A stretch of 64,000 nt of DNA, from assembly GCA_026210745.1 (NCBI GenBank), contig CP110631.1:5084001-5148000 (forward strand), read 5' to 3'. The position numbers and the translations under genes are program-made. The stretch comes from Exobasidium rhododendri. Taxonomy: Eukaryota; Basidiomycota; Exobasidiomycetes; Exobasidiales; Exobasidiaceae. Shown here in pieces: positions 11,891 to 21,861 of the stretch; the stretch's first letter is position 1; each line of letters opens with the position of its first letter. A model generated the notes under the pieces. That model was not told the DNA's origin, did no database searches, and was given only the letters and a program-made list of their open reading frames with translations.

Positions 11891-13416
11891 ATGAGCTTTG
11901 AGGTCATTGGGCTGCGTCTCTGGAAGACCGCTTCGCCCAGATTGACCCAGTACAAGAATGTGGCGTGCAACATACCCTCCGTCCGTCGATACTCCAGCAA
12001 GCGCGAAAGAATCGACCTTTCTACTAACAATAGAGCATCGTCATTGTGGACTGCAACGACTCTCAGCGGTGCTCCCGCTCATCGATACCCTTCACATAGA
12101 ATAGCAAACACGATAATCCAGAGTCGATACCGCCACTTCTGGGCAAGAGACTCAGAAAGACCGCTGGAAATAGAGACGCAGAGGGAAGAAGTCAGTGAAG
12201 TTCCGAGCATAGAGGCATCGTTGCCACATCATATTTCCTTCTATGCTTGCAACACAGGAACACCGACGTATGCAAACCACTTAGGTGATCTTCCCAAGGA
12301 TGCCTTCACCTTCAATGTACCATCTCATCTGAACACGAATGGTGAATCGGAAGAGTACTCAAAGGCAGGCTGTTGGTTGGACGTGATGAGTCCGACGACG
12401 TTTGAAGTGGAACTCCTCGGTGACAGACTCGGTCTTCATCCACTCACGACAGAGGATATCTTGGCAGGGGAGTCGCAGAGTAAAGTCGAGGTGCACGCTG
12501 GGTACACGTTCATTTCGTACTGCGCCTTTGATAGGGACATTCAGAGCCCGTCGTATCTCTCGCCGGTGAACATGTACATCTTGACGTTCCCTCATGGCAC
12601 CTTGTCGTTACGATCACACCGCCTGCCGTTCATCACGCAAGTAGAAAAGCGTCTGAAGGGGTTGCGGGAGTCTTTCCCGCTAGACTCCGACTGGATCACC
12701 TATGCGCTCATGGATGAGGTCACCGACAGCTTCATTCCTGCCATCAAGCCGATCCAGACGTCGATCGAGAGCATGAGCGAATCGACAATGGCAGGGGAGG
12801 ATCCGACGAACATGCTACGGACTATCGCCGGCGCTAGAAAGAAACTCATGATACTACGTCGATTACTAGGAGGCAAATCGGAAGTGATCAAGACACTGAT
12901 GAAACGAATCGATCGTCGACCGGGTCAGCCACAAAGTGAAATGAGTCTGAACTTTTCCGACATACAAGACCATTTGACGGCCCTAGCGCAAGATTTGAAT
13001 CACTGGGAGGTGCGTGCAAGAGAGAGGGAAAGAGAAAGAGATCCAGCAGCAGAGTATTTGTAAGACTAACACTAGATCCTGTCTCAACGATTCGCCCCCT
13101 CTTTGTACCATCACAGGAAGTCATTTCCCACAGCGAGAATAGTTGTCTCATGCAGCTCAACATGCGCATGACACAGGCAAACAACGAGGCGAGCGAAGCA
13201 ATCTCCAAACTGACCGTGATCAGCACGGTCCTCTTGCCGCTCAACTGCATCACGGGTCTGTGGGGCATGAACGTACTTGTGCCGGGTCAAGGCGTCCAGA
13301 CACTGGACTATTTCTTTGGTCTGGCCTTTGTCATGCTTGTAGTGGCCTCGAGCGGATACTGGTGGGCGACACGGTTCCTGCAGCCACGACGACACCGTTC
13401 GAGGAAGAGGTGGTGA
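11891..13416 (+). CDS. CorA-family Mg2+ channel, ALR/MNR2 type
   Basis: Membrane channel for Mg2+ and related divalent cations. Two exons, 11891-13009 and 13117-13416, joined in phase 0, give 472 aa. The cytosolic part includes the helical stretch with LRTIAGARKKLMILRRLLGG (about residues 310-335), very like yeast Alr1/Mnr2. Near the C-terminus there are two membrane helices; the first ends in the family signature GMN (residues 423-425, in GLWGMNV), and the second is followed by a basic Arg-rich tail. The N-terminus is much shorter than in Alr1 and is basic and hydroxylated, so a vacuolar (Mnr2-like) or mitochondrial location is possible. A weak alternative donor at 13060 would break the frame, so I used 13010. 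Confidence 0.9.
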
Positions 13417-14029
13417 GAAGAAAAGGAATATTGGTGACTGAACAAAGAGAGAGACATCGACACCTCCTTGAGTTTACAGACGTCTTCGGGAAGTATGGCA
13501 GGATGCTGGAAAAGATATGCGAGGTGTGCATGTGGCCCTGTGAGCATGATTCGCATCTACTGCAGGGCAGGGGTCTCTCCTTTCTTGCGAGATTTCGACT
13601 ATTCGCAAGCCTAGGGTGTGCTGTAGACTACGGCTTGTCTCACTCTGGGCGCTCAGGCCGTCTGTCTTGGAATAGACCATCCCAACTGCAAACAACAGCG
13701 TCTCATCGACTATGCCCAGGCACAAACACGGCGAAAGGATCTACGCACAACGCTCAGGATGCAAGTATTGCGCGGTCCCTGCTGAGACATTTCTTCCTTC
13801 CTTTGCATACGGTGGAACTACCTAACGCCGCCATTTTGTGCGTCTAGATACAATCGTGGCTTTTGTGCCTGATGCTGCTCCAGTCAGGGCAGTTGGCGGG
13901 GAGCAGCGGAACGAGAACACCATATAAAGGAAGCGCGGCCTTCTTCCCCTTCCTCTTCTGCATTCCCTCCTTTCTCTCTCATCTCTCTCTCCTTCTCTCT
14001 TCTACTCCAGCATTCCAAAAGATACAAAC
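13417..14029. other. Intergenic region
   Basis: 3' region of the CorA gene and promoter of the next gene. Apart from the TATA box and a CT-rich leader (about 13950-14008) I see nothing in it. Confidence 0.6.
13923..13928 (+). promoter_or_regulatory. TATA box
   Basis: TATAAA, 107 bp before the ATG of the 7TM gene at 14030, followed by a CT-rich leader typical of fungal promoters. Confidence 0.6.
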
Positions 14030-15157
14030 ATGACTTCAGCATCCTCGTGGGAATCTCTGGCCATGACGACAAAGACATACGAAGTCGAGAAGCTCTTCGT
14101 GTATGCCTCCTTTGGAACGTTCCTCTTCGACACCCTCCTCAGTCTCGGCTTCGACTGGTCTGTCATCATGGGCAAGTACCAACGGCGATGGCCACAACTG
14201 CTCTACTTCAGTGTCAAGATCCTCTATCTCGCCTTTATATCGCTCTACGTCGCCACCTTCTGGTTCGAAAGAGAAGTCAACTGCCGCGCCTTTATGATCG
14301 TGCTCCAGACGTTCATGGGCTTGATTGCAATCACCTCCAGCGCTCTTCTGGCCTGCAGGAGTATCTGCGTATACTTTGGCACTGCACGAAAGATCATCGC
14401 AGGCTTCCTGATCGCTTTTGGCATCGCAATCACAGTCGCGTGGATGTGCGGAGGCCGTGAAGTCACTTTTGAGTGGTCGACGGCTGCGGCGTCTTCGTGG
14501 AACACGGGAGCATGCATGGCCACGGCGATCAAGTACGACTATTTCATCAAGTACCTCTTCATCATCTTCTTTGACTTTGCCGTCTTGGCACTGACGGTGT
14601 TTGGCATCTTTCGCATGGGTGCCAATTCTCGCATCGGTGACATTCTTAAGAAGCAAGGACTCATCTACTTTGTCGCCACGCTCGTCGTCAACTTTGTCAT
14701 CTCTGTCCTTACTGCGCTCAAACTCAGTCCGACGATGTCGCTCGTCTTTGCAGCGCCACAACTGCTGGTGTGTGTCATTGCATCGACGAGGCTATATCGA
14801 AGCCTGATCGAGGAAGGCATCGTGCGGAGTCATGTATCGTCTGGCGTCAACTCTGGCGTCCAGTCCCTCAACTCGAAGAGCGGTTCATCTTCTTCTTCTT
14901 CGCAGATCAAGTCCACCGGCGCCAGATCATCACTGACTATTCAGAGTCTATTCAAGCATCAGACACTCTCGAGCAGCACAGACGACTCTACTCCTTCCGG
15001 CATGGACATCGAGACCGTCGAGAAGGGCCTCTTTGCTTGTGAGAGTGGGGTGCATGTCGAGCAGACGCAAGAGGTCACCGTGTCAGAACTGCCGGTGGAG
15101 TCCTCCTCGAGCGACCCATATCATGCAGGCACAGACGACTGCATCTCTCCAGCGTAG
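14030..15157 (+). CDS. Orphan seven-transmembrane protein
   Basis: Single-exon, 375 aa membrane protein that I do not recognise. Seven hydrophobic segments lie at roughly residues 23-45, 52-77, 85-112, 120-140, 175-200, 213-238 and 240-257. After the last one comes a long Ser-rich cytosol-like tail of about 110 residues. The topology (seven helices, polar Ser-rich C-tail) resembles a receptor, and basidiomycetes have many uncharacterised 7TM proteins of this size, but no GPCR signature motif is evident. A strong TATA box and CT-rich leader suggest it is well expressed. The next gene is a secreted protein on the same strand. Confidence 0.8.
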   Translation: MTSASSWESLAMTTKTYEVEKLFVYASFGTFLFDTLLSLGFDWSVIMGKYQRRWPQLLYFSVKILYLAFISLYVATFWFEREVNCRAFMIVLQTFMGLIAITSSALLACRSICVYFGTARKIIAGFLIAFGIAITVAWMCGGREVTFEWSTAAASSWNTGACMATAIKYDYFIKYLFIIFFDFAVLALTVFGIFRMGANSRIGDILKKQGLIYFVATLVVNFVISVLTALKLSPTMSLVFAAPQLLVCVIASTRLYRSLIEEGIVRSHVSSGVNSGVQSLNSKSGSSSSSSQIKSTGARSSLTIQSLFKHQTLSSSTDDSTPSGMDIETVEKGLFACESGVHVEQTQEVTVSELPVESSSSDPYHAGTDDCISPA

Positions 15158-16434
15158 GTGCCATCATGCGACTGTACACACATCTCTCCCCACTCCTTCT
15201 CTGTTTCAATACCATTCCCTGTCTCAATACCACAATCAACCTCCTGTCACGCTTCTGACGACTCGTGTCGATCGATCTCTCAATGACATTCACATTTGTA
15301 CCAACTCTCCTTTAAAGATCTGCAGTCGTGCCAAGACGAAAAGCCTAGACGTGTGCCTAAGACTGCTGCACTCCTTTTTCATTCCTCGACTGGTTTTACT
15401 ACAAAATAATATGGCCGAGGCTGGATCTTCAGTCTACGGGACCGCAGAGTCCGCAGATTCAAAGTGTCACACGGCTGCAATGGAAGCGAGAGAACAATAG
15501 GACGTCTTTAATTCCCCCCTAAACTCCCCTCATTCTTCCTTGTCCTGCACCTTCTTACTTATCTGGGGGGCTGCGACTGTTCTATATCCGCCTCTGGAGG
15601 AAAATTTCAAAGCCCAGAAGTCTTGGCAGAGAACGTAAAGTGAAGATTTATTGACAACCATTCAAGATTAGTTGTAACATTATGCAGATCATTTTCGCGA
15701 CGTGCGTTCCAACTTGGGACCCCACTTCTTTAGTCTCCTATCTATAGGCCACTGCGTGTGTCCCGTGTTTGTGATGCACTAGAAGCGCGTGGAATTGTAG
15801 CACCATTACAAATGTCAGGGAGTGGATCCGCGTCCCACTGTGCGCGTGTCGTTCAACCACGGCGGATCAATTTCTGAGCGGGACATGAAAATCCAAAACT
15901 CTATTGGCGCGGGAAGGACGTTCTGCAGCTCTTTCTCTGCTTCTTCTTTTTGCTTGTTGTTCTATTTTCCTTTACCTGTCCCACATGCCAAGTCAGAATC
16001 ACAATCTTATTTCTTGTCGGTCCGGATGATCAATCAGTCCTGCTAGTGTACCGACCAATACATTTCTCGACTGATTGTTGTAGCGCAGGGGGTGTGCAGT
16101 GGACAGTAAGCCTTCCCTCGTAGAGAAAAGCCACACACTTCAAACACCCCACTGCTATCCTCCATGGGAAAGCCACACTGTGAGAAGAAGTACAGTCACT
16201 TCTTTCTCGACGTGAGAAGGTGCAACGTACTGTGCGTCTCTCTTGTCCCCTGCCTGGAGCCTGCGTGCATGAAGCGACGACAAGTCTCGATACGGCCTGA
16301 AGTGGAACGGAGCAGTTCTGACAATGAGGGGTCCAGAGAAAGGTTTATAAACAAGGCAGTGTCTCCACAAGTAACGACTCCAGGTCCTCTACTGCTTTTT
16401 GCCCCTCCTTTTACACTCTCTCCTTCTCTCAATC
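15158..16434. other. Intergenic region
   Basis: About 1.3 kb without a supported gene. The open frames are short and overlap on both strands without family features. It ends with the promoter of the secreted Ser/Thr-rich gene. Confidence 0.6.
16346..16351 (+). promoter_or_regulatory. TATA box
   Basis: TATAAA within GTTTATAAACAA, 84 bp before the ATG at 16435. Confidence 0.6.
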
Positions 16435-17684
16435 ATGATCCCACAAACACTCTTCCTTCCCGTGCTTGCTTGCCTCCTGACTTCGATGGAAGCTGTCAAG
16501 GCGCAGGCATCCACCACGTTCACCACCACGACATTCGCCACCGTGACATCAGCGACGCCCACCGTGACAGTGACCGAGACTGACTATCTCCCCGACGTGA
16601 TCACTACCGAGACCTCCACCACCGTGACTGTGCTTCCCACGCTCACAAACACCGTGACCAGTACACTGCAAGGGTGAGACGTTGAGGAGGAGGAGAAGTA
16701 ACAAAGGGCGCCGCTTCTGTGTCACTGACTTTCATCCCCCACCATCATCCTGTCACTCGCTACAGCCTCACAACCACCACGACTGCGGTCCAAGCCACGC
16801 AAACGACGATCAACACCAACTGCATCGACTACACGATCAACTTTGCCACAAATTGTTGCCCCAAGAAGTACTGCACCAAGAAGAAAGGCGGCAAACGTGC
16901 GCTCGATCTTTTGGACGAGCGTGACGTCGTCGGCCCCTTTCCTGCCACGGCGCCCTGCACTTCCTCTGACTTTCTCACCTTTTCGACGAATTACCATCAG
17001 CAGTACCCGATCGTGACCAATTACGACTTTGGAAGCGGTGCAATCTTGCGAATCCAGGACGTGCAAGCCGTGAATGTCTGCGGCGACATCTACTTGGACG
17101 GCGTCAACATCGCCTCGACAAATTGCCCTGCCACGGACGGCACCGCCACGAATCTCAACGATTCCGAGGATGATCCTGACGCTGCGATTGCCTCTGGAAA
17201 TTATGCGTATGCGTTCGTCAACATTCCTGCAGGCGTGCACACGCTCTCCTTCTACGAGACGTACTCGGGCGGCGCAGCGTACTACCAGATCACCTCGAAC
17301 CAGCAATGCCCTGCCTCCGAGTTCATCGACCAGCAGACGTCCACCGTGTACGTCACAGAGACGGACGCAGCCACGGTCACACTGCCAGCAACGGCGACCA
17401 CCACGTTCGATGCGACCTTTACGTCCACTTCGACGCCCGTGGCCAACACTGCCACCGTCACCTCTACTCCTCCCGTCAAGACGCAGACGATCGTCCCCGC
17501 CCCCTTGCAGACGATCGTGAAGCAGTGCAAGACGCTCACGGTCAATCTGTCGTGCCCCAAGTATCGCTCGCAGTCGCTCCTCGACAATTGGATGCTCGGC
17601 CAGCTGAAGACGTTCAAGAACAAGACGACCAAGAAGTCCGTCGGCGTCACATGTGCTAGCATCTCGGGCGAGTACGTGTACTAA
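16435..17684 (+). CDS. Secreted Ser/Thr-rich protein with Kex2-like site
   Basis: Extracellular or wall-associated protein of unknown function. Exons 16435-16673 and 16766-17684 give 385 aa. A signal peptide (residues 1 to about 24, ending VKAQA) is followed by Thr-rich sequence likely to be O-glycosylated (to about 95) and a cysteine cluster (C99, C110, C111, C116). A Lys-rich stretch then ends in K123-R124, a Kex2-type processing site. Residues 130-290 look like a beta-rich globular domain with several cysteines, reminiscent of PA14/GLEYA-like or jelly-roll domains but with no motif I can name. A second Thr-rich linker (about 300-345) and a basic C-terminal segment with two or three cysteines close the protein. 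No GPI signal is evident. An adhesin or processed secreted factor is plausible; this is inference. Confidence 0.82.
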
Positions 17685-17933
17685 GTGCATCATACTACGG
17701 ATAATCTCTTGCTTTGCCTTCTCCCCTCACTACACTCTCCTCCATCCCCACACTGTTCTTTGCTGTAGTCGTATCCCCGTCACCGTCTTCCCGTCACCAT
17801 CCCCCTCACTCCTCCACATCTTATACCTCGCCGTTGCGCTATTCCCGCTGTTCACAAAATCCCCATCGAATCAAATCAGTCTCTATTTCTCCTTTGTTCT
17901 GCGTCTATAATTGTCTATGAGTGGAATACAACA

Positions 17934-19496
17934 CTACAAATCCTTTTCCAGGACAGATGTCTTTTCAGAAGAGGAAGAAGAAGTCTCTTGTCGATCGTCG
18001 AGGGTACTTTCCACTTGGGGGATACCATTCTTTGTGCTCTCGATCATCTCTACTGGCACACGGAGGATGGCGACTGTCGCAGGTACGAGACACACCACCC
18101 AGAATGCAACACAGAGTATACACTGATTCAGCAACGGCCAATGCGTCGCCCCAACACCATAACTGAACGCGCTTCCAACCGACTCAAACGTGCGCAAGAT
18201 TCCCATGATCCTGGGCATCGTGCCGTCGGCGGTAGGATACGTTCCTACCAGCCAGTACAAATACACCAATTGAGCTTCATACACAAACTTCCAGAGGATG
18301 TAGACGGCGATTGCGTTGTTGAAGCTGGGCGTGCTGCCGGCCCAATCCACCGCTGTCGAGTGTCGAGTAAAGTGCACCTGTGTCGCCACCTGCCAAGCCC
18401 ACAATCCCGTGGTGGAAAGAGCGATGCCGGCCCAAATGATTCGTGCTCGCCGCGCCTGACTGCCAAGCCTCTTTGTGTCCGTCAGCACGCCGATGAGAAA
18501 GTCAGCTGCAAAGTTGGCAATGGCCGTCAGCAGCGACGCCAGAGCGCGAGATCGAACGGAAAAGTACGTGGTGAGGTAGTTGCTCTGGTAGGTGACGCCC
18601 CAGATGCCCGTGATGAAGACGGGAATAAGGAGGAGCATGTGGGGTGCACAAAGGGCTTTCCATATTGCTTTTAGTTCCTTGGGGAAGGTGGTGTCGCCTC
18701 GCTTCATGTATGGGATGGGAGTCCCATCCTTTCGCACTACCTTGGAGGGCGCGCTGAGGAGGAATGTGAGTGGCAGACCGAGGCATTGAATTCCGATGAG
18801 GGCCAGATATGTGGTGTAGGAGACTCGACCGGCTTTTGTTCCGTTCATGTTCAGGGAGAGAGAGATGGCGCCGCCGATGAGGGGTCCCAGGTTTCGCAGT
18901 GCCAGCCAAATAGCGACGGATCGTCCACGTTCCGCTTCACCAGGGTAGCCAACGCCGATCGCCGCTTCGGATGCCCAGAACATGGACGCACCGATGCCGC
19001 AGAGAGCTGCCCCGAACAAGACGTACCATTCGCTGTGTGTAGTCGATAGGAGAGGGAGGAAGGGCAGGATGAGTGACGGTGAAGGGACGATGTATGATTA
19101 AAGCGAACTCACGTCCCGAACCGATTGTTGCAGTACAAGCTGGACGCATACGGAGTGTAGCTGATATCATCCAGCAGAAGCAGGGGATCAGCCACCCAGA
19201 TAGACTGACACTACATCTTAACATTGTGGGACTCACAACACGACTCCGATCATCAGCGTCCACTTGGTCCCGATGACGTTGCACAGTCCACCAGCCAAGA
19301 TGCAACCGACAGACATGATTCCGTAGGTGAGGGCGTTGGCTGTGTTGATCAGGTACGGTTGCGCCTGACCACCTGCCCCTAAATTGTTCAGTGCAGTCCA
19401 TATGCCGGGTTGAGTGAAAGAAATGAGACCGACGATGACGATCTGGAACATGACCGAGCGGTACATCTTGCTGAGCCTGGCAAGGGAGTTCGACAT
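17934..19496 (-). CDS. UNC93-like MFS membrane protein
   Basis: Polytopic membrane protein of the UNC93/DUF895 branch of the major facilitator superfamily, in fungi an uncharacterised carrier. Three exons on the minus strand, 19496-19237, 19160-19113 (only 48 bp) and 19032-17934, give 468 aa in a continuous frame. The sequence follows fungal UNC93-like proteins closely: ISFTQPGIWTALNNLGAGGQ near the N-terminus, then GALCGIGASMFWASEAAI (here GAALCGIGASMFW), RNLGPLIGGAISL, PVFITGIWGVTYQSNYLT and YILWKFVYEAQLVYLYWLVG. About eleven or twelve hydrophobic segments. The tail is Ser/Glu-rich. The start ATG at 19496 precedes NSLARLSKMYRSVMFQ, the usual beginning of these proteins. Confidence 0.92.
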
Positions 19497-20161
19497 GGCG
19501 GACAGAGGAGGCAAACGTCGTAGGGTGTGGGGAAACTCTGGGAGAGTCTAAGAGAAGACCTTAAGTACGGACGAGAAGGGCCGCTTTCGACGGCTCGGAT
19601 TGACGAGTATTTGACGACGGGGAGGGAGTGAGTCTTGATTCTGACCAGCGTCCATATTGCACCTTTTCCTTACATTGAGCTGTCCCCCTACACAGCACGC
19701 CATATACTCGAACGGGCAAGTCCAGAGAGGAAGACAAGGCGTCGATAAGCTCGACATTGAAGGGAAAAGCGGCCGATGCACGAACTTCAGGGGGATCATC
19801 ACTGAGTCGCCTTGCAGATAATCTATTATCCGTGACTTGCCAGAAAGAGTTGATGGGCAACCTACCTGTTGTAGCTGTTGACCTGTAACTAGCGTCGTTT
19901 GAGGGTAATCTTCACCGCACGACGGAAAGTTTTAAGATTGTGTTCCTATCTATACATCACTCCTTTGGACGCGTTAATTGCGTGCTTGGCCGACGCTCTG
20001 AGGTGATGGTGAAAGCGACCTTGCTGAGCAGGCACCGAATCCTTATCGAAATGGCGTCCAAATTGATTAGCCGGCCTTGTTCGCATCACAGCGTAAATGT
20101 AGAAGCGAAAATTATCTTTCCTCTTCTCCTTCATCCCCTGCAACTCCAGGAAGTAAAAAGC
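19497..20161. other. Divergent intergenic region
   Basis: Shared upstream region of the UNC93-like gene (minus strand) and the TauD gene (plus strand). An open frame continues upstream of the TauD start to about 19940, but the upstream residues do not look like the family. No regulatory motif stands out. Confidence 0.55.
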
Positions 20162-21637
20162 ATGTCCGTCATCGCCCCTTTGAGACCGCAAGGAGGAGTT
20201 GTCCACGAGCCTGCAAGTGATGCTCATTCGTTTCTATTCAAGCTGGGCAATGCGCCGTTCCAAAGATCACTGTCGATCCCGTATCAGCATGACAATGAAG
20301 TCAAGACCGCTTTTCCTGGCATCGTAGTCCCTGATAGAAGCAGTGACGGTGCCGAGACTGCACACTCAGTGCAGCCCTTCCTCCAGTCTGCATCTCGCCT
20401 TGCCTCTCAACCTGAAGAGAGTCAGGGAGGAATTCTAGATCAGAGCATTGACAAGGTGAGAAGCGGATATGTGTCGAGACACCTTCTGTTCTGCTGACGG
20501 AATATGACCTAGTCTACTTTGCGTCAGCTGCTCACAGCGTCGGGAGGGGCACTGCAGTTCCAGAAGACGCCCCTTCGCACCGCCCAGGACTTCTCCGACT
20601 TTATGCATGTTCTTGCAAAGGGAACCGGATGGACGCCTCATGTAGACAAAGGGCTGATGGTGCTGCGTCGACCTCACGCAAAGAATGTCGCCACAGCCAA
20701 TGAAGGTCCGCCAGATCAAGCCATCGGGTCGCACAACGAGTATGGGCTCTCGTCTCACTATCCTTCCTATATCGCATTCTTCTGTGTCTCGGCTCCGGAT
20801 AAGGGGGGCGAGACTCCGCTAGCCTCTAGTCTACGGCTGTATGATCGATTCAGATCGGAAGCGCCAGAGTACATCGATGCTGTCCAGAAGCAGGGCATCT
20901 CCTTTGCCATCCACCACCCGCGAAGCAACGTTGAAGGCAACGTCGGCGGGAACAGCGTCTTGGCGCCCAATGCCTTTGGAGCGAGCCTCAAGGGAGATCT
21001 GCATAATTCCTCAGAGGAGGAGAAGAGAAGTGTCGTCGAGGGAAACGTTAGAGCTCTTGCCGCGGAGGGAGGATGGATTGGACAAGGAGAGCAGGGAGTG
21101 CCGGGTGATGCAAATGTCGTCCCCCAGTGGAAGAGGCGCGGCTACTCTGGTCACTGGCTGCCAGACGGTTCCTTTATTGTCGTGCAGAGGACGCCTGGTG
21201 TGCGACCTCATCCAGTGTTCAAGGTGCCCAGTTACTTTACCAACGTGCACACTCGCTTCATCTACGCCGGCATCGAGAAGGAAAAGGAGGTCAAGGAAGG
21301 ATGGTCGCAGTCACTGGGAACGTGGGTGAAAGAGCAGCAAAGGCACCAGACGCTCAAGCCACCCGTCATGCTCCCACCGTACATCACCGGCAAGGCTAAA
21401 GGAAAGGGAGAGGGAGAGGACGACGGCGACGACGACTTTCCCTTCCCTCAGGAGTGGATCGATTCTATATTGAGGATCACGGCCGAAGAGCAAATCGATG
21501 TCTCTTGGCAGGTCGGAGATGTCTTGCTGATCGACAATCTAGCAGTCCAGCACGGCCGACGTCCTTGGAAGGGCGATCGCCGCTTGTTGGCAAGCCTTTG
21601 GGACTCGGAAGCCCTTCAACGAGGATCGAAAGTGTAG
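20162..21637 (+). CDS. TauD/TfdA-family Fe(II)/2-oxoglutarate dioxygenase
   Basis: Cytosolic non-haem iron oxygenase that couples 2-oxoglutarate decarboxylation to hydroxylation of a small substrate, such as taurine, sulfonates or carnitine precursors; the substrate is not determined. Exons 20162-20455 and 20513-21637 (57-bp intron, phase 0) give 472 aa. The iron triad is visible as H172-x-E174 in GSHNEYG and the distal His (about 445) in LAVQHGRRPW, followed by arginines that bind 2-oxoglutarate. FFCVSAPDKGGETPLASS is the typical strand after the first His. The protein is longer than bacterial TauD (about 280 aa), with an N-terminal extension of about 95 residues and inserts near 180-240 and 300-360. 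The ATG at 20162 was chosen because the upstream codons in frame do not match the family. Confidence 0.87.
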
Positions 21638-21715
21638 ACTTGCCAAGCAAAAAGATGTCATTGTAAAGGGATAATAAGTGACAAGGCGTATCTGTCGAAG
21701 AGAAGGCCCCATGTA

Positions 21716-21720
21716 TTTGC
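21716..21720. repeat. Target-site duplication, left copy (TTTGC)
   Basis: Five bases that directly abut the left LTR and recur at 26152-26156 beside the right LTR; a perfect duplication. Confidence 0.85.
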
Positions 21721-21854
21721 TATTGGAGGCTACGTGCAATGATCATTGAGTGAAGTGAAAAGGTAGAAGTACAGGTAGCCGCGTATTTAGTGTGTGTGTG
21801 CGATTAATCGCACGCGTCTGGCTGTGCGAATAATCGCACAGTTGCCTTCTAACA
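21721..21854 (-). repeat. LTR (3' LTR of the minus-strand element)
   Basis: 134 bp, identical by eye to the copy at 26018-26151. Read on the element's strand it starts TGTTAG and ends CCAATA, so the ends are TG...TA. It contains two hairpin-forming palindromes with TGCGA/TCGCA arms. Confidence 0.95.
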
Positions 21855-21861
21855 CCCCCCC
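21855..21861 (-). other. Polypurine tract of the copia element
   Basis: Seven G residues on the element's strand directly before the 3' LTR, in the place where plus-strand DNA priming starts in LTR elements. Confidence 0.65.

Noticed and set aside
13010-13062. Longer first exon of the CorA gene using a GTAAGA donor at 13060
   Set aside because: It would put the second exon, with the GMN motif, out of frame; the donor at 13010 keeps the family sequence without insert.
13143-13847. 234-codon open frame on the plus strand downstream of CorA
   Set aside because: It starts in another frame inside the last CorA exon and shows no domain-like sequence.
14036-14761. 241-codon open frame on the minus strand
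   Set aside because: Antisense to the 7TM protein gene and highly charged without structure; judged a shadow.
16722-17693. 323-codon open frame on the minus strand
   Set aside because: Antisense to the secreted Ser/Thr-rich gene; extreme Arg/Gly/Val bias typical of a shadow of Thr- and Ser-rich codons.
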